The translations under genes were made by a program, and so were the position numbers. 64,000 nt of DNA. It comes from Sandaracinaceae bacterium (lineage in GTDB: Bacteria > Myxococcota_A > Polyangia > Polyangiales > Houyiibacteriaceae). Under the pieces are notes generated by a model, which saw only the letters and a list, made by a program, of their open reading frames with translations, did not search any database and was not told the origin of the DNA. The stretch covers positions 1,178,001 through 1,242,000 of the forward strand of contig JACKEI010000001.1 in assembly GCA_020633075.1 (NCBI GenBank), read 5' to 3'. Each line of letters starts with the position of its first letter. The first letter of the stretch is position 1. Of this stretch, positions 27,221-35,835 are shown piece by piece.

Positions 27221-28689
27221 CGCGGGCGGCGCTCCTGGCGCACCGCTCGGGGTCCTCGGCTCGAGTGGTCTTGGCGCGCGGGCCGCACCCCGGCCTGCAC
27301 TGGGGGGAAGGCTACGGTCTACCGGGGGACGCGCTGCACCGCAGCGACACCCACGCGCCGCGGCGGGAGCGGCGGGTCGGACCGGTGGGGGAGCTCGACC
27401 GGGAGCACACGTCGCACGTCACCGCGCTGCGGGCCTTCTTCGTGGCGACCGGTGTCCTCTTGGCTGACGGGGCCTCCGCGCTCTCTCCGGACGAGCTCGG
27501 CAGTCTGCAGGAGGCCTTCGCGAGCGACGTGGCGCGTGGGGCTACGCGCTTCGCGGAGCTGGGCCTAGTCTGGGCCACGGACCGCGTAGAGCGGCTCACG
27601 CTGCGGCGGCCGCGAGGCGACGTCCTGCGCGAAGAGGTCATCGTGTGCACCCTCGAGCTCGGTCGCGAGGAGGCTGACCGTGCGCAGGCCGAGGACGCCA
27701 CGCGCTACCTGGCGCGGTGGGCGAAGGGCGCCATCGCGCTCGCGGACTTCGTGCCGGCGCTTCTCCGGCGGGCCGCCGCCGCGCAGCTGGACCACGCCGC
27801 GCTGGACGCAGACGACCCGCACGAGCCGGCGCCCGGGGTGCGCATGCTGCCCGTCCGGAGCCCGACCCTGCCACCCGCCGCTCACACCAACATGTTTCTG
27901 GTCGGCGGCCGCACGGCGGTGCTGGTGGAGCCAGCGACGCCCTTCGAGGACGAGCTGGACCGCATCTGCGAGTGGGTCGAGGAGGTCGAGGCGCACGGGA
28001 CCGTGGTCTTGGCGATCTGCGCGACCCACCACCACCCGGACCACATCGGAGGGGCCGTCGCGCTGCAGCGGCGGCTCGGACTGCCGCTGTGGGGGCACGC
28101 CAAGACCGCCGAGGCGCTGGTGGGCGAGGTGGAGTTCGACGATCTGCTCGAGGACGGGCAGCACATCGAGCTCGCGCTCGACGAAGAGGGCGAGACCATG
28201 ACCCTCGAGTGCGTGCACACGCCTGGGCACGCGCACGGACACCTGTGCTTCTACGAGCCCAGCTCGCGCGCGCTCATCGCTGGAGACATGATCGCCGGGG
28301 TGGGGTCCATCCTGGTGGAGAAGCACGACGGCGACATGGCGCTCTACCTCGCGAGCTTGGAGCGGATGAAGGCGCTTGGGGCCGCGTGCCTCCTCCCCGC
28401 GCATGGCGGTGTCATCGTCGATCCGTCGGCCTGCCTCGACCACTACGTGGCGCACCGCCTCGCCCGCGAAGAGAAGGTCGCGGCGGCGCTCGCTACGCTC
28501 GGGGAGGGCAGCCCGGTAGACCTGGTTCCCAGCGCGTACGCCGACACCCCGCGCATGCTCTGGCCGCTCGCGGCGCGAGCGCTGGAAGCACACTTGATCC
28601 ACCTTCATGCGCTGGGCCGCGCCGTAGACCTCGGCGATGGCCGCTACGCCACGACCGCTACCACCGCAGCGGGTCCCAAGCGACCCTGA
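27217..28689 (+). CDS. Degenerate Nudix-like domain fused to metallo-beta-lactamase hydrolase
   Basis: A 490-residue protein. Residues about 10-160 follow a Nudix outline (GYGLPGD, then HVTALRAFFVATGVLLADG), but the REx2EE catalytic box is missing its Glu residues, so that half is probably inactive. Residues about 205-420 form a metallo-beta-lactamase fold with THHHPDHIGGA (metal ligands at 271-276), HTPGHAHGH, AGDMIAGVG and a final LPAHGG, as in LACTB2-type hydrolases. The last 70 residues are the helical cap domain. The ATG at 27217 overlaps the GTPase stop, so the two are translationally coupled. The enzyme probably hydrolyses a phosphoester or thioester; the substrate is unknown. Confidence 0.85.
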   Translation: MTRAALLAHRSGSSARVVLARGPHPGLHWGEGYGLPGDALHRSDTHAPRRERRVGPVGELDREHTSHVTALRAFFVATGVLLADGASALSPDELGSLQEAFASDVARGATRFAELGLVWATDRVERLTLRRPRGDVLREEVIVCTLELGREEADRAQAEDATRYLARWAKGAIALADFVPALLRRAAAAQLDHAALDADDPHEPAPGVRMLPVRSPTLPPAAHTNMFLVGGRTAVLVEPATPFEDELDRICEWVEEVEAHGTVVLAICATHHHPDHIGGAVALQRRLGLPLWGHAKTAEALVGEVEFDDLLEDGQHIELALDEEGETMTLECVHTPGHAHGHLCFYEPSSRALIAGDMIAGVGSILVEKHDGDMALYLASLERMKALGAACLLPAHGGVIVDPSACLDHYVAHRLAREEKVAAALATLGEGSPVDLVPSAYADTPRMLWPLAARALEAHLIHLHALGRAVDLGDGRYATTATTAAGPKRP

Positions 28690-28705
28690 CCCTTCTGGAG
28701 CTATC

Positions 28706-30253
28706 ATGACCCTGCCCCTGATCCACGACGGCCAGATCCACGGAACCTCGCCCCGCGACGGCGCCCCCCTCACGCCCCTCGACGCGACCGACTCGTCTGC
28801 GCTGCCGGGCCTGGTGGAGCGGGCGAGGGCTGCCCAAGCGGTCTTCGCCGGCAAGAGCGTGGCCGAGCGGGCGCGCCTGCTCACCCGCTTCCGCGATGCG
28901 ATCTTGGCGCGCGGAGAGGCCTTTGTCGCCGTGCTCGCCGAGGAGGCTGGCAAGCCCGCGGCCGAGGCCTGGCTACACGAGGTCGTGGCCACGGCCGACC
29001 TGGCGGCGTACTGGTGTGCCGACGGGGCGGCGCACTTGGCTCCGCACGAGCCCGCCCTCGACCCGGTCAACTACCCAGGCAAGCGGGCGGTCATCGAGCG
29101 GGTGCCGCGTGGGGTGATCGCGCTCATCACGCCGTGGAACTTCCCCGTGGCGATCCCGCTCCGGACGCTCTTCCCGGCGCTGCTGGCCGGCAACGCCGTG
29201 CTGATGAAGCCGTCGGAGCACACGCCCCGCTGTGGGGCGCTCATCGAGGAGGCCACGCGCGAGGTCTTCGGCCCGGACCTGGTGATGATGGTGCAGGGCG
29301 GTGGCGACGTGGGTGCGGCGCTGATCGACGCTGGGGTGGACGCCGTGGTGTTCACGGGCAGCGTGCGCACCGGGCGCAAGGTGGCGGCTGCGGCGGCGGC
29401 GCGCCTCATCCCGGCCGGGTTGGAGCTGGGCGGGAAGGACGCGGCCGTGGTGCTGGAGGACGCCGACGTGGAGCGCGCCGCGCGCGGCATCTTGTGGGGC
29501 GCCATGGCCAACAGCGGACAGAACTGCGCGGGCATCGAGCGGGTGTACGCCGTGGGGTCCGTCGCGGAGCCGCTGCGCCGCCGCCTGGTGGAGCTGGCCA
29601 GCGAGCTGCGGCCCGTGCAGGACTACGGCCCTCTCACCACCGACGCGCAGCTGGCCGTGGTGGAGGCCCACGTCGCGGCGGCGCGCGCGGCTGGCGGAGA
29701 GGTGTTGGCCGGCGGCACGCGTCTCGACCGTCCGGGGCGCTGGTTCCCACCCACGATCATCGGGGACCTGCCCAACGGCTCCGAGCCGATGGCCGAGGAG
29801 ACCTTCGGGCCCATCGTGCCGGTCGTGGCGGTGTCCACGGAGCGCGCCGCGGTGGAGGCGGCGAACGATTCGCGCTTCGGGCTGACGGCGAGCGTGTGGA
29901 CGCGTGACCTCGAGAGGGGCGAGCGCGTCGCCCGGGAGCTGCGGGCCGGCACCGTGGTGGTCAACAACCACGGGTTCACGGGAGCCATCCCGGCCCTGCC
30001 GTGGAGTGGCACGGGGGAGAGCGGCTATGGCGTGACCAACTCGTCCCACACGCTCGACATCCTGACGCGACCGCGCGCGGTCGTCGTGGATGCGCGGCGC
30101 GCGAGCCGCGAGATGTGGTGGCACCCGTACACGCCGGCGCTGGAGCAGGTGGGCCGCTCGCTCGCGACCCTCCGCGGCGGGGCCAGCGCGGGCCAGAAGG
30201 CCAAGGCCCTGTCGTCGCTGCTGCGCGGCTTCGCCGGGCGCTGGAAGGGCTAG
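28706..30253 (+). CDS. NAD(P)-dependent aldehyde dehydrogenase
   Basis: A 515-residue aldehyde dehydrogenase that oxidises an aldehyde to its acid using NAD(P). The oxyanion Asn lies in ITPWNFPVAIPLRTLFPAL, the NAD-binding segment is VFTGSVRTGRKVA, the general base is Glu240 in LELGGKDAAVV, and the nucleophile is Cys274 in NSGQNCAGIERVY. The late motif EETFGPIVPVV is intact. The ATG at 28706 has GGAG 7 bases ahead; a longer frame opens at 28637 inside the previous gene. It ends in about 60 residues after the catalytic domain that are typical of the succinate-semialdehyde-like/ALDH clades of this group. Separated from the hydrolase gene by 16 bases, so probably cotranscribed. Confidence 0.93.
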   Translation: MTLPLIHDGQIHGTSPRDGAPLTPLDATDSSALPGLVERARAAQAVFAGKSVAERARLLTRFRDAILARGEAFVAVLAEEAGKPAAEAWLHEVVATADLAAYWCADGAAHLAPHEPALDPVNYPGKRAVIERVPRGVIALITPWNFPVAIPLRTLFPALLAGNAVLMKPSEHTPRCGALIEEATREVFGPDLVMMVQGGGDVGAALIDAGVDAVVFTGSVRTGRKVAAAAAARLIPAGLELGGKDAAVVLEDADVERAARGILWGAMANSGQNCAGIERVYAVGSVAEPLRRRLVELASELRPVQDYGPLTTDAQLAVVEAHVAAARAAGGEVLAGGTRLDRPGRWFPPTIIGDLPNGSEPMAEETFGPIVPVVAVSTERAAVEAANDSRFGLTASVWTRDLERGERVARELRAGTVVVNNHGFTGAIPALPWSGTGESGYGVTNSSHTLDILTRPRAVVVDARRASREMWWHPYTPALEQVGRSLATLRGGASAGQKAKALSSLLRGFAGRWKG

Positions 30254-30387
30254 CGGCCGTTTCCGCACGCGCCGGCGCGGAATCTCCTAGCATCCAAAGG
30301 ATGAGCCGGCTCACGCGGTCGCAGGCTTCATCTGGCGCGCAGCCTGCGGCCGCCGCGCAGACGGCCCACACGGCACACGAGGAAGCG

Positions 30388-30975
30388 ATGAACGTACAGA
30401 AGGCACTCTTGGTTGGCACACTGGTTCTGGGCTCCGCTGGGTGCGGCGGCGGGACCACCGTGAGCGACAGCGCCACGCACCGCCAGCTCCTCGAAGACGT
30501 GCCGGAGCTACGCGCGGCCTACGCCACGGGTGGCTCCGGAGCGGCAGGCGCGACGTCAGGGTCGGCGCGCAGTGGCGCTCCGAGCTTGCCGGTGAGCTTC
30601 ACGGGCACCCAGCAGCTCTCGGGCACCTTCGGCGGGCCGCGACGCGCCGCAGACTTCGCTCCCGACTGCCGCGGCTACGTGAACGCGGAGCCCAACCACG
30701 TCATCTACAACGGCGGCGAGCAACCGTTCCTCCAGCTGGTGGTCAACGCGAACCCGTACGACACGACGCTCGTCGTCGAGCGCCCCGACGGGAGCTTCGC
30801 CTGCAACGACGACACCCACGGGCTCAACCCGGCCATCGTCTTCCAGCCCGCGCCGGCCGGGCAGCTGCGCATCTGGGTCGGCTCCTACTCGGAGGGGGAG
30901 ACCGGGCCCTACCGGCTCGCCGTCACCACGGACCCGGCTATCGACGCGTCGACCGTGGGGCCTCCGGCTCCGTAG
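30388..30975 (+). CDS. Lipoprotein with PPC-like domain
   Basis: A 195-residue lipoprotein. MNVQKALLVGTLVLGSAGC gives a lipobox with Cys19, followed by a Gly/Thr-rich tether. The C-terminal 100 residues resemble the bacterial pre-peptidase C-terminal (PPC) beta-sandwich: NPYDTTLVVERPDGSFACND, HGLNPAI, and LRIWVGSYSEGETGPYRL. Such domains are non-catalytic accessory modules. A GAGGAAG sits ahead of the ATG at 30388. Upstream in-frame starts are less likely. Its last 38 bases overlap the end of the convergent kinase gene. Confidence 0.8.
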   Translation: MNVQKALLVGTLVLGSAGCGGGTTVSDSATHRQLLEDVPELRAAYATGGSGAAGATSGSARSGAPSLPVSFTGTQQLSGTFGGPRRAADFAPDCRGYVNAEPNHVIYNGGEQPFLQLVVNANPYDTTLVVERPDGSFACNDDTHGLNPAIVFQPAPAGQLRIWVGSYSEGETGPYRLAVTTDPAIDASTVGPPAP

Positions 30976-32839
30976 TCGCGGCCTGCGTCCCCTCGTCCAG
31001 GGCCCGCTTGGCGTCGCTCATCAGCGCCTCGATCTGCCACTGATGCCAGAGGATGCCTCGCTGGGTGGCCTCCATGCGGCGAAAGAAGACACGCATGCTC
31101 GCTCCTGCGCCGATCATGACCGCGAGGTTCAGCAGCAGCAGGCAGCTCCAGGTGGCTAGCGGCGGAAAGTCCGTGACCAACGGGCGGACGACGATCGTGT
31201 CGTCGACGATCTGCATGGTCCCCACCGAGCCCGTCCCCAGCAGCTCCACCGCTGGCCAGAGGGCCCCCGCGACCAGCATCGCGACGAGGCCGTTGCGCGT
31301 GGAGCGGTCTGGCACCGCGGAGAAGAAGCACATGTGCCCCACGAAGATGGCGGGCGCGATCCCGAAAGGGCCCAGCCAGCGCGCGGTGAGCACGACCGTA
31401 GCCGTGGACAGCGCGCCGATCCCGAGCAGTGCCCAGCGACGGGGGGGCTTGCGCCACACGAACGCGAGGAGCCACAGCAGCGTCGCGGCGCCCACACCCA
31501 CCAGCCGAGCGGCCTGCCCAAGGTCTCGGACCCCCATCCACCAGAGCGCCGGCAGCGAGAGCACCCACCCACACAAGGCGAGAGCCACCCCGCTGATGGC
31601 GTCCTCCGCGAGCCCCTCCTCCCACGCGCGGACGCGCTCACCCAAGACGCTCGCGGCGTCGGGGGGAGGGGGCTGCTGCAGGAGCGTGCGGATGGTGGCG
31701 CGGGTAGCCTCGTCCGCGGGCGCTAGGCTCACGGCGCGGCCAAGGGTCGTCAGCGCCTCCTCCCGCAGCGCGAGGGAGTCCGTGCGCTCCTGGCGCCCGG
31801 CCTGCGCGATGAGCTCGGCGGCGCTCGCGCTGAGCTTGCTGGCCTCCTCCTGCCGGAAGCGCGTCAGCGCGGCGCCATCCAGGTAGGTCACCACCGCGTC
31901 GTGGAGGTCCATGGCGCTCAAGGTGCGGTCCGCAGGCGAGAGCGCGAGCGCCCGGCAGCATGCTTCGTCGAGCTCTTGCGTGATCGGGGGGGCGCCGCGA
32001 CGTTCGGCGAGGGCGCGCGGAGAGGTGGACGCGCTGCGGTACACCTCCTCGAGCGGGCGCTGGCTCAGCGCCTCGGGGTCGTGCAGCGGGGAGCGCGTGA
32101 GGATCTCGAACAAGATGCAGCCCAGCGCGTAGACGTCGGCGCGTACGTCGACCGACTCGGGGGCCGACGCCTGCTCGGGGGCCATGTAGCCAGGGGTCCC
32201 GGCGCGCGCGGGAGCGGGGGCCGCCTGAGGCGACGCGTCGTCAGGTCGCACGCGCTGGGCGATGCCGAGGTCCAACACGTACACCTCGCCATACCCACCG
32301 AGCATGATGTTCGCAGGCTTCAGGTCCCGGTGGACGATGCCTTGGTCATGCGCGAAGTGCACGGCTGCGCAGACCTGCGCGAAGGCGCGCAGCAGCCGAT
32401 GGGACCCGCGCACGTCGTCGAGGGGCGTGGCCGCCAGCGCCTCCGAGAGCGCGTGGCCTTCCACCCGCCGCATCGTGAAGTAGGGCTCGCCGGAGGGACC
32501 GACGCCCACCTCGTGCACGGGAACGAAGGCGGGGTGGTCCAGCTGCGCTTGCAGCAAGACCTCGTCTGCGAAGCGTGTGGCGGCACCCGCGCTCAGCTTG
32601 TCCTGTCGGACGGTCTTGAGCGCGACGCCTCGCTCGAGCTGACGGTCGCGGATGAGCCAGACCTCGCCCATGCCGCCGACGCCCAGCTGGCTCACGAGCG
32701 CGTACCGGTCCGCAAACGGTTGCGACCCGAAGGCGACGCTGCCGCGGCCGCCAGCGCTCGTCTCGGGTCTCGGCTCGTCGAAGATCGTGGACTGGAGCCC
32801 GCCCGAGGTGCGCGTCTTGGTGTCGGTGTCGTCAGTCAC
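30938..32839 (-). CDS. Ser/Thr protein kinase with multi-pass membrane C-terminus
   Basis: A 633-residue Hanks-type kinase. The Gly-rich loop LGVGGMGEV (52-60), Lys75, HRDLKPAN with Asp172 and an activation-loop DLG (Asp190, in place of DFG) are present, followed by GTPGYMAPEQ and the DVYALG motif. After the kinase core comes a short helical stretch (about 325-400), then four to six hydrophobic segments between about 415 and 585, then a helical tail. The membrane region is not a known sensor domain. DLG variants occur in active bacterial kinases, so activity is likely. It faces the unknown membrane protein gene divergently, with 131 bases between. Confidence 0.92.
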   Translation of the reverse strand: MTDDTDTKTRTSGGLQSTIFDEPRPETSAGGRGSVAFGSQPFADRYALVSQLGVGGMGEVWLIRDRQLERGVALKTVRQDKLSAGAATRFADEVLLQAQLDHPAFVPVHEVGVGPSGEPYFTMRRVEGHALSEALAATPLDDVRGSHRLLRAFAQVCAAVHFAHDQGIVHRDLKPANIMLGGYGEVYVLDLGIAQRVRPDDASPQAAPAPARAGTPGYMAPEQASAPESVDVRADVYALGCILFEILTRSPLHDPEALSQRPLEEVYRSASTSPRALAERRGAPPITQELDEACCRALALSPADRTLSAMDLHDAVVTYLDGAALTRFRQEEASKLSASAAELIAQAGRQERTDSLALREEALTTLGRAVSLAPADEATRATIRTLLQQPPPPDAASVLGERVRAWEEGLAEDAISGVALALCGWVLSLPALWWMGVRDLGQAARLVGVGAATLLWLLAFVWRKPPRRWALLGIGALSTATVVLTARWLGPFGIAPAIFVGHMCFFSAVPDRSTRNGLVAMLVAGALWPAVELLGTGSVGTMQIVDDTIVVRPLVTDFPPLATWSCLLLLNLAVMIGAGASMRVFFRRMEATQRGILWHQWQIEALMSDAKRALDEGTQAATTEPEAPRSTRR

Positions 32840-32970
32840 GGAGCAACTCTGCGGTGCTCAGAGTGACCGCTTTGGGACTCGAATCCTAGACCCCCCGGCG
32901 TCCCGCTTGACGAACCCGCGCCCGTCTGCAAACTTACATGACTGTAACATTGAAAGCGAGGGCGATGAGC

Positions 32971-33795
32971 ATGAATGTGCAAGCGGCTGATGAGTTGGAG
33001 CGGGTGGGGACGCCGGAGGAGCGGCGCGCATCGCCCGCGTCCATGAAGTTCTTCTGGGCGTGGACCCTGGCCTGGTGGGGCGGGGTCGGCGTGTGTGCCG
33101 CGCTCTTCTACGCGGGCGTCTTGGACTTCACGACCAGCACCAAGGTCGGTCTGTATGGGATCAGTATTTGGTTGAATGCCTGGGTGGTCGTCGCCTTCAT
33201 GCCTCGGGAGGGGCGCACCAAGATCCAGGTGTTCCACGACTGTCTCGTGGTGTGGATGCTCTCGTACGCGCTGACGAACCTGCTGTGGGAGATCCCCTGG
33301 GTCCTCTTCTCCCCCTTCGTCTTTCAGGACATCCACACCCTGGAAGACGTCGTGGCGCACACCGAATTCATGCGCGAGAGCGTCGTGAACATGTACTGGT
33401 GGGTGCTGGCGTCGTTCAGCAGCGTGGACCTGCGCACCGTCAACCACAACGCCACCTTCTACACGCTCGAGCTGTACTCGTTCGTCAACGTGCTGTCGGT
33501 GGTGTACTTCTTTCACTTGAACAAGAAGCGCTCCAGGTTTCGCTACTTGATCCCCGTTCTTGGTGGCGGTGAGCCCGTGGCTTCGACCTTCATCTTCTCG
33601 TTCTCGGAGGTCTTCTCGGGCTACGAGAACATGCCCGGCGGCGTGGCCGACACGCTGCTGGCGCTGGTCTGGACGCAGTACCAGTACTTCCTGTTTCCCC
33701 TCGTCTTCGGATACCTGGGGTACCACCTGCTGCTGGACGACTGGCGACAGTCTTATCTTGCGCCGTCGTCGAAGATGAACGCGGGCACCGCGTGA
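32971..33795 (+). CDS. Multi-pass membrane protein of unknown function
   Basis: A 274-residue protein with about six hydrophobic segments: FWAWTLAWWGGVGVCAALF, YGISIWLNAWVVVAFMP, VWMLSYALTNLLWEIPWVLF, a Trp/Phe-rich pair near 130-165, and two near the C-terminus. Trp residues in NLLWEIPW and MYWWVL and a conserved-looking acidic FHD are notable. No signal peptide or catalytic motif is recognised. Start choice: an ATG at 32971 has GAGGG 8 bases ahead; ATGs at 32938 and 32965 are in frame but poorly supported. The family looks EXPERA-like in outline only. Neighbours give no clear hint. Confidence 0.75.
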   Translation: MNVQAADELERVGTPEERRASPASMKFFWAWTLAWWGGVGVCAALFYAGVLDFTTSTKVGLYGISIWLNAWVVVAFMPREGRTKIQVFHDCLVVWMLSYALTNLLWEIPWVLFSPFVFQDIHTLEDVVAHTEFMRESVVNMYWWVLASFSSVDLRTVNHNATFYTLELYSFVNVLSVVYFFHLNKKRSRFRYLIPVLGGGEPVASTFIFSFSEVFSGYENMPGGVADTLLALVWTQYQYFLFPLVFGYLGYHLLLDDWRQSYLAPSSKMNAGTA

Positions 33796-33847
33796 ATGCG
33801 CGAGGCGAGCAAGGGCGCGAGGGCGCGAGGGCACGCCTGATGGGTGG

Positions 33848-34291
33848 TCACGTCACGGGGGCTTCTCTGCTCGCGAGGAGGACGAAGCCGTCTACCTCGC
33901 GGACGACGCAGACGTCACGTTCCTCGAGGGGCTGGGCTCCGACGTTGCGGACGTCGAACGACCGCCCGGACAGGAGCGCTGTCCCGACCTCGCCAGGCTC
34001 GATGCGCCCCTCGGTCACGAGCTCTCGACCGACCAGACTCGCGGAGTGGTTCATGCTCGCGCCGGCGTCGCGGCGGATGTAGTAGGGGCGCGCCACGAGC
34101 GCGAGGGCGCTGAACGCGACGACGTACCCGACCCCCTGTGTTGCGAACGACTGCGTCACACCTATGAGGGTGATGAGGCCGACTATCCCGAAGGCCTGTC
34201 CCGCGACGAGCAGCCAGTAGCGCGTGCGGTCGATGCGCTCGCTCGCGGGCAGGGCGATCCACAAAATCAGACACAGCCACCAAGGAATCAC
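33848..34291 (-). CDS. Short NfeD-like membrane protein
   Basis: A 147-residue protein. Two membrane helices (about residues 5-20 and 26-60) precede an OB-fold-like C-terminal domain: SLVGRELVTEGRIEPGEVG, then RSFDVRNVGAQPLEERDVCVVREVDGF, the NfeD C-terminal pattern. The GTG at 34291 has GGAGG 7 bases ahead, and the longer frame upstream to 34450 is unsupported. NfeD proteins usually pair with stomatin/prohibitin-like genes, but none is next to it. It diverges from the peroxiredoxin gene. Confidence 0.75.
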   Translation of the reverse strand: MIPWWLCLILWIALPASERIDRTRYWLLVAGQAFGIVGLITLIGVTQSFATQGVGYVVAFSALALVARPYYIRRDAGASMNHSASLVGRELVTEGRIEPGEVGTALLSGRSFDVRNVGAQPLEERDVCVVREVDGFVLLASREAPVT

Positions 34292-34366
34292 GAGGGAGCC
34301 TCCATCATCTCGTATCAGGGTAGTCGAAGTCGTGATAGCTTGGCGAGGAATGATACCGGTGGTGGA

Positions 34367-34891
34367 ATGTTCGCACACGATTGGATGTTCGTGCTCAAGG
34401 TAGGCGATCCCGCGCCCGCGTTCTCGGGCACCGACCACCGCGGTCGGCACGTGGCCATCCCTGATCTGGTGCGCGCCGGGCCGGTCATCCTCTACTTCTA
34501 CCCGAAGTCCTTCGCCCTCGCGTGCACCTCACAGACCTGCAGCTACCGGGACGCGTACCTGGAGTTCAAGGCGATGGGCGCGGAGGTGGTGGGGGTCTCG
34601 CTGGATCCGGCGTCGCAGCACCGGGACTTCGCATCGGAGTTCCGCGTCCCGTTCTCGCTCTTGTCCGACAGTGAAAAGAGCTTGGTGACGCGCTTCGACG
34701 TGATGCACTTCCATAAGCTCTTCCCGAAGCGGGTCACCTACGTGATCGACAAATCGATGACCGTCCGCGGAGTGTTCCACCACGAGATCAATGTGACCAA
34801 GCACGTGAAGGAGGTCCGCGCGTTGCTCGAGGCGCTGCAGGAGGAGCGGCGTCGCGAGAACGAGGAAGTCCTGAAGCGGCTGCGCGCGTAG
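34367..34891 (+). CDS. bcp: Peroxiredoxin, BCP/PrxQ type
   Basis: A 174-residue thiol peroxidase that reduces hydroperoxides. VGDPAPAFSGTDHRGRHV leads to the active loop with the peroxidatic Cys53 in ALACTSQTC and resolving Cys58, four residues apart as in atypical 2-Cys BCP proteins. VVGVSLDPASQHRDFASEF and VTYVIDKSMTVRGVFHHE complete the thioredoxin fold. The usual P-x-x-x-T-x-x-C motif is altered (SFALAC for the more common TPGC), so activity is likely but the active-site Pro is displaced. ATG 34367 was chosen; 34385 is an alternative. It probably uses thioredoxin as reductant. Confidence 0.88.
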   Translation: MFAHDWMFVLKVGDPAPAFSGTDHRGRHVAIPDLVRAGPVILYFYPKSFALACTSQTCSYRDAYLEFKAMGAEVVGVSLDPASQHRDFASEFRVPFSLLSDSEKSLVTRFDVMHFHKLFPKRVTYVIDKSMTVRGVFHHEINVTKHVKEVRALLEALQEERRRENEEVLKRLRA

Positions 34892-34931
34892 CCGGCGCCC
34901 ACTGGCGCGGCGTTCTGTTCTACGCTGCGGA

Positions 34932-35780
34932 ATGGCTCGAACCTACGTACCCGACCCGGACACCATCACGCTGCGCGCCAACGGGCTCGACCTCGCCTGT
35001 CTGAGCTGGGGCGAGGGGCCGCTCGTGGTGCTCGTCCACGGCTTCCCGGACACCGCGCGCACGTGGGACCTGGTCGGACCGCGGATCGCCGCGCGGGGCT
35101 TTCGCGTGCTCGCTCCCTACACCCGCGGCATCGCGCCGAGCGAGGCGCCGGCCGACGGCGACTACCGCAGCGACACCTTGGGACGCGACATCGTCGGGTT
35201 GATCGGGGCAGCCGGGGAGGAGAGCGCCATCGTCGTGGGCCACGACTTTGGGGCGAGCGCAGCGTACTCGGCGGCGGGTCTCGCGCCGGCCAAGGTGCGC
35301 AAGCTGGTGACGGTGGCCATCCCGCACCCCGCGTCCATCAAGCCCACGCTCGGGAAGTTGTGGAGCGTGCGCCACTTCGTCACGCACCGCCTGCCGGGCG
35401 CGGTGCGCCGCTTCGCTGCGCGTGACTTCGCCGAGATCCGCGTGCTCTACGAGCGCTGGTCGCCGGGCTTCGCGTGGCCCGACGCCGAGTTCGAGGCGGC
35501 CAAGAACAGCTACTCGGCCCCCGGCTGCGCCCAAGCGGCGCTCGACTACTACAAGTTCATCACGCCGACCCCGCCGGAGGGGCATCGCGCGCGGCTGCCC
35601 ATGCCGTCACTCGTGGTGGGAGGCCACAGCGACGGCGCCATGCGCGCCGCGGACTTCGAGGGCAGCAAGTCCCGCTTCACCGGACCCGTCGACGTCGTCA
35701 TGGTGCCGGGCGGGCACTTCCTGCATCGCGAGCACCCGGAGGAGTTCCTCGCGGTCCTCCTCCCGTTCCTGGACGGATAG
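34932..35780 (+). CDS. Alpha/beta hydrolase, epoxide-hydrolase/dehalogenase type
   Basis: A 282-residue alpha/beta hydrolase. The oxyanion motif HGFPDTARTW and the nucleophile elbow GHDFGA put Asp, not Ser, at the nucleophile position, as in epoxide hydrolases and haloalkane dehalogenases. The catalytic His is in VPGGHFLHREHPEEF near the C-terminus. The HGxPxx motif favours epoxide hydrolase. The cap region (about 130-215) is Arg/Phe-rich. It probably acts on small xenobiotic or lipid epoxides in the cytoplasm; the exact substrate is unknown. It begins 41 bases after the peroxiredoxin gene on the same strand. Confidence 0.87.
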   Translation: MARTYVPDPDTITLRANGLDLACLSWGEGPLVVLVHGFPDTARTWDLVGPRIAARGFRVLAPYTRGIAPSEAPADGDYRSDTLGRDIVGLIGAAGEESAIVVGHDFGASAAYSAAGLAPAKVRKLVTVAIPHPASIKPTLGKLWSVRHFVTHRLPGAVRRFAARDFAEIRVLYERWSPGFAWPDAEFEAAKNSYSAPGCAQAALDYYKFITPTPPEGHRARLPMPSLVVGGHSDGAMRAADFEGSKSRFTGPVDVVMVPGGHFLHREHPEEFLAVLLPFLDG

Positions 35781-35835
35781 GCCTCTTCAGCCTTCTCTCT
35801 TTCCGGACGCCCTCCGCCCAAGGTATGCTTCGGAG

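Noticed and set aside
32906..32935. TTGACG-based promoter ahead of the membrane protein at 32971
   Set aside because: No acceptable -10 at 16-18 bases; kept only as a weak hint.
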